64,000 nt of DNA from Sulfitobacter sp. EhC04 (GTDB lineage Bacteria; Pseudomonadota; Alphaproteobacteria; Rhodobacterales; Rhodobacteraceae). Each line of letters opens with the position of its first letter. The stretch's first letter is position 1. The stretch is taken from the NCBI RefSeq assembly GCF_001650875.1, contig NZ_LXYI01000009.1:62001-126000 (forward strand), in the 5' to 3' direction. Shown here in pieces: positions 62,715 through 64,000 of the stretch. Both the position numbers and the translations under genes were made by a program. The notes under the pieces were generated by a model, which worked only from the letters and a program-made list of their open reading frames with translations, was not told the origin of the DNA and did no database searches.

Positions 62715-63619
62715 TTCAGATCACCCTCGTCGTCTTCTGGATCTTCGTCGAAACCCGCCATCAGGGGGTCTTCCTCGACCTCGTCGTCGTAATAGCCCTC
62801 CGCGCGCAGTTGCGCCTCGCGCTTGGCCTCCACCCGGCTGACAAGGAAGATCGACACTTCATAGAGCCCGTAGACCACGACAAAAAGGATCAGCTGTGTC
62901 ACTACATCCGGCGGTGTGACAAGGGCGGCAAGCAGCAGGATGCCGACAACCGCGTATTTGCGCACGTTGCGCAGCCCCTCGGTGCTGACCAGCCCGGCCT
63001 TGCCCATCAGGGTCAGCAATACCGGAAGCTGAAAGCAAAGCCCGAAGGCCACGATCATTTTGAGCGTGATATCAAGGCTTTCGTTGACCTTGCCGTTAAA
63101 GACGATGTCGATGCCGGACTTGCGCGCGTCGCCCTCGACCACCAGCGCGGTCAGGTAGGAGGCGGCGTCGGAAAAGCCCAGAAAGAACTGCATCGCCAGT
63201 GGCACAACCACGTAATGCGCAAACGCGGCCCCCAGCAGGAACAGCGCGGGCGATGCCACGAGAAACGGCAGGAACGCGTTTTTCTCGTTCTTGTAAAGGC
63301 CCGGCGCCACAAAACGCCACAGCTGCGTGGCGATCACCGGAAAGCTGATGGCCAGCCCGCCCACCATCGAGATGCGGATCAGGGTAAAGAAATACTCCTG
63401 CGGGGCGGTGTATTGCATCACCGGGTTCGGATTGCCGAGATTGCGCATGGTCTTTTCAATCGGCACCAGCAGGAAATCCAGGATCGCACTGCCAAAGGAA
63501 AAGCAGATCACCATGCCCACGATAAAGGCCAGCACCGACCGGATCAGCCGGGTGCGCAGTTCTGCCAGATGTTCGATCAGCGGCGCTGCGCTGTCGTCGA
63601 TATCGTCGGTGGCGCTCAT
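62711..63619 (-). CDS. tatC: Sec-independent protein translocase protein TatC
   Basis: The 302-residue receptor subunit of the twin-arginine export system has the family N-terminus PLIEHLAELRTRLIRSV and six predicted membrane helices, with the conserved periplasmic loop APQEYFFTLIRISMVGG and ATQLWRFVAPGLYKNEK. An acidic C-terminal tail is longer than usual (EEDPLMAGFDEDPEDDEGD). It is 3 bp after tatB. Tat substrates in the window include PhoX and the SoxB-like protein. Confidence 0.97.
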   Translation of the reverse strand: MSATDDIDDSAAPLIEHLAELRTRLIRSVLAFIVGMVICFSFGSAILDFLLVPIEKTMRNLGNPNPVMQYTAPQEYFFTLIRISMVGGLAISFPVIATQLWRFVAPGLYKNEKNAFLPFLVASPALFLLGAAFAHYVVVPLAMQFFLGFSDAASYLTALVVEGDARKSGIDIVFNGKVNESLDITLKMIVAFGLCFQLPVLLTLMGKAGLVSTEGLRNVRKYAVVGILLLAALVTPPDVVTQLILFVVVYGLYEVSIFLVSRVEAKREAQLRAEGYYDDEVEEDPLMAGFDEDPEDDEGDLK

Positions 63620-63622
63620 GGT

Positions 63623-64000
63623 TTACTCTTTTTTGGCCGCTGTGGCGGCAGGCTTGGCTGCCGGTTTTTTCGCGGCGGGCTTCCGGGCGGCGGATTTTGC
63701 GGCAGATTTGGCTGCCGTTTTGGTCCCGGCAGTTTTGGTTCCGGCAGTTTTGGTCGCAACCGGCTTTTTCGCGGCGGGCTTCTTGGCGGGGGCCTTCTTC
63801 GCGGGGGCTTTCGCCGCGGGGGCCTTCTTCGCGGCGGGCTTGGGTGTTTCCGGCTTTGGCGCAGCCGGGGCCGATTCGGCTTCCAGCGCGTCGGCGCGGG
63901 CCATCGCCTCTGCCGCCTCGCGTTGCTTGCGTTCAGCAGCGGTGCGGGCTGTCTTGGCCTGAATTTTCTTCACGTCCTCGGCCCGTTGCGCGGCCAGCTT
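63623..64000 (-). CDS. tatB: Sec-independent protein translocase TatB, C-terminal part
   Basis: Only the C-terminal 125 residues are in the window; the gene continues beyond 64000 on the minus strand. The visible part is a charged helix (AAQRAEDVKKIQAKTARTA) followed by a long Lys/Ala/Pro-rich tail of repeated PAAKKPA-like units. TatB is assigned from position directly before tatC and from the charged-helix/tail layout. The tail resembles histone H1-like lysine repeats and is longer than in most TatB proteins. Confidence 0.8.
   Translation of the reverse strand, partial: KLAAQRAEDVKKIQAKTARTAAERKQREAAEAMARADALEAESAPAAPKPETPKPAAKKAPAAKAPAKKAPAKKPAAKKPVATKTAGTKTAGTKTAAKSAAKSAARKPAAKKPAAKPAATAAKKE

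Noticed and set aside
63650-63850. Tandem repeat that might be a CRISPR or satellite
   Set aside because: The period follows codons for Lys/Ala/Pro repeats inside tatB; there are no unique spacers.

Overview
The window is a GC-rich chromosomal segment of an alphaproteobacterium, most likely a Rhodobacterales (Roseobacter-group) member. The main evidence is gene order: accB-accC-aat followed by a DUF2155 protein and an NDUFA12-family complex I protein; clpP-clpX; radA-cvpA-purF; and surE-pcm-NlpD-like facing tatB-tatC. TRAP and tripartite tricarboxylate (TTT) uptake systems and PhoX also fit. There is no prophage, CRISPR array or intact insertion sequence. The window holds about 57 protein genes and two tRNA genes (Thr-TGT and Sec-TCA).

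Layout. 1-9 kb: lipid synthesis (accBC), N-end rule transferase (aat), a methyltransferase-glycosyltransferase fusion, RidA, ClpXP, and a SoxB-like protein that has lost its metal-binding residues, divergent from phoX. 11.6-20.8 kb: an eight-gene minus-strand operon for tryptophan and anthranilate breakdown. KynA and KynU lead to anthranilate, a ligase makes anthraniloyl-CoA, a two-domain monooxygenase/reductase breaks aromaticity, and acyl-CoA dehydrogenase, hydratase and SDR enzymes continue a beta-oxidation-like route; a MarR regulator sits inside. 20.9-24.7 kb: DgoK-like kinase, aromatic amino acid decarboxylase, a hypothetical protein and tRNA-Thr. 24.7-31 kb: a TAXI-TRAP transporter operon with an acyl-CoA ligase and a TPP enzyme.

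31.3-37.1 kb is a selenocysteine island: selA, selB, selC (tRNA-Sec), a thioredoxin-fold fusion protein, and a UGSC-type selenoprotein whose in-frame TGA (36832-36834) is followed by a SECIS-like hairpin. Simple ORF calling would split this gene in two. 37.2-39 kb: an SDR and an SMP-30 lactonase.

39.1-50.6 kb looks like one catabolic locus. On the minus strand are TctC-TctB-TctA, cytochrome P450, a glutamine-synthetase-like ligase, a class I amidotransferase, an IclR regulator and a class III aminotransferase. On the plus strand, across a shared control region containing a perfect palindrome, are an aldehyde dehydrogenase and a Tm-1-like protein. The combination suggests P450-initiated breakdown of an amine through gamma-glutamylated intermediates.

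50.6-64 kb is mostly housekeeping: radA, cvpA, a histidine kinase, purF, small proteins, surE-pcm-NlpD-like, a Hint-domain protein, a DUF815 ATPase, tatC and partial tatB. A gene-free stretch (53.8-54.7 kb) holds a 263-bp MITE-like element and another inverted repeat. A 99-bp palindromic repeat occurs twice in the window, at 34.7 and 57.1 kb, in opposite orientations.
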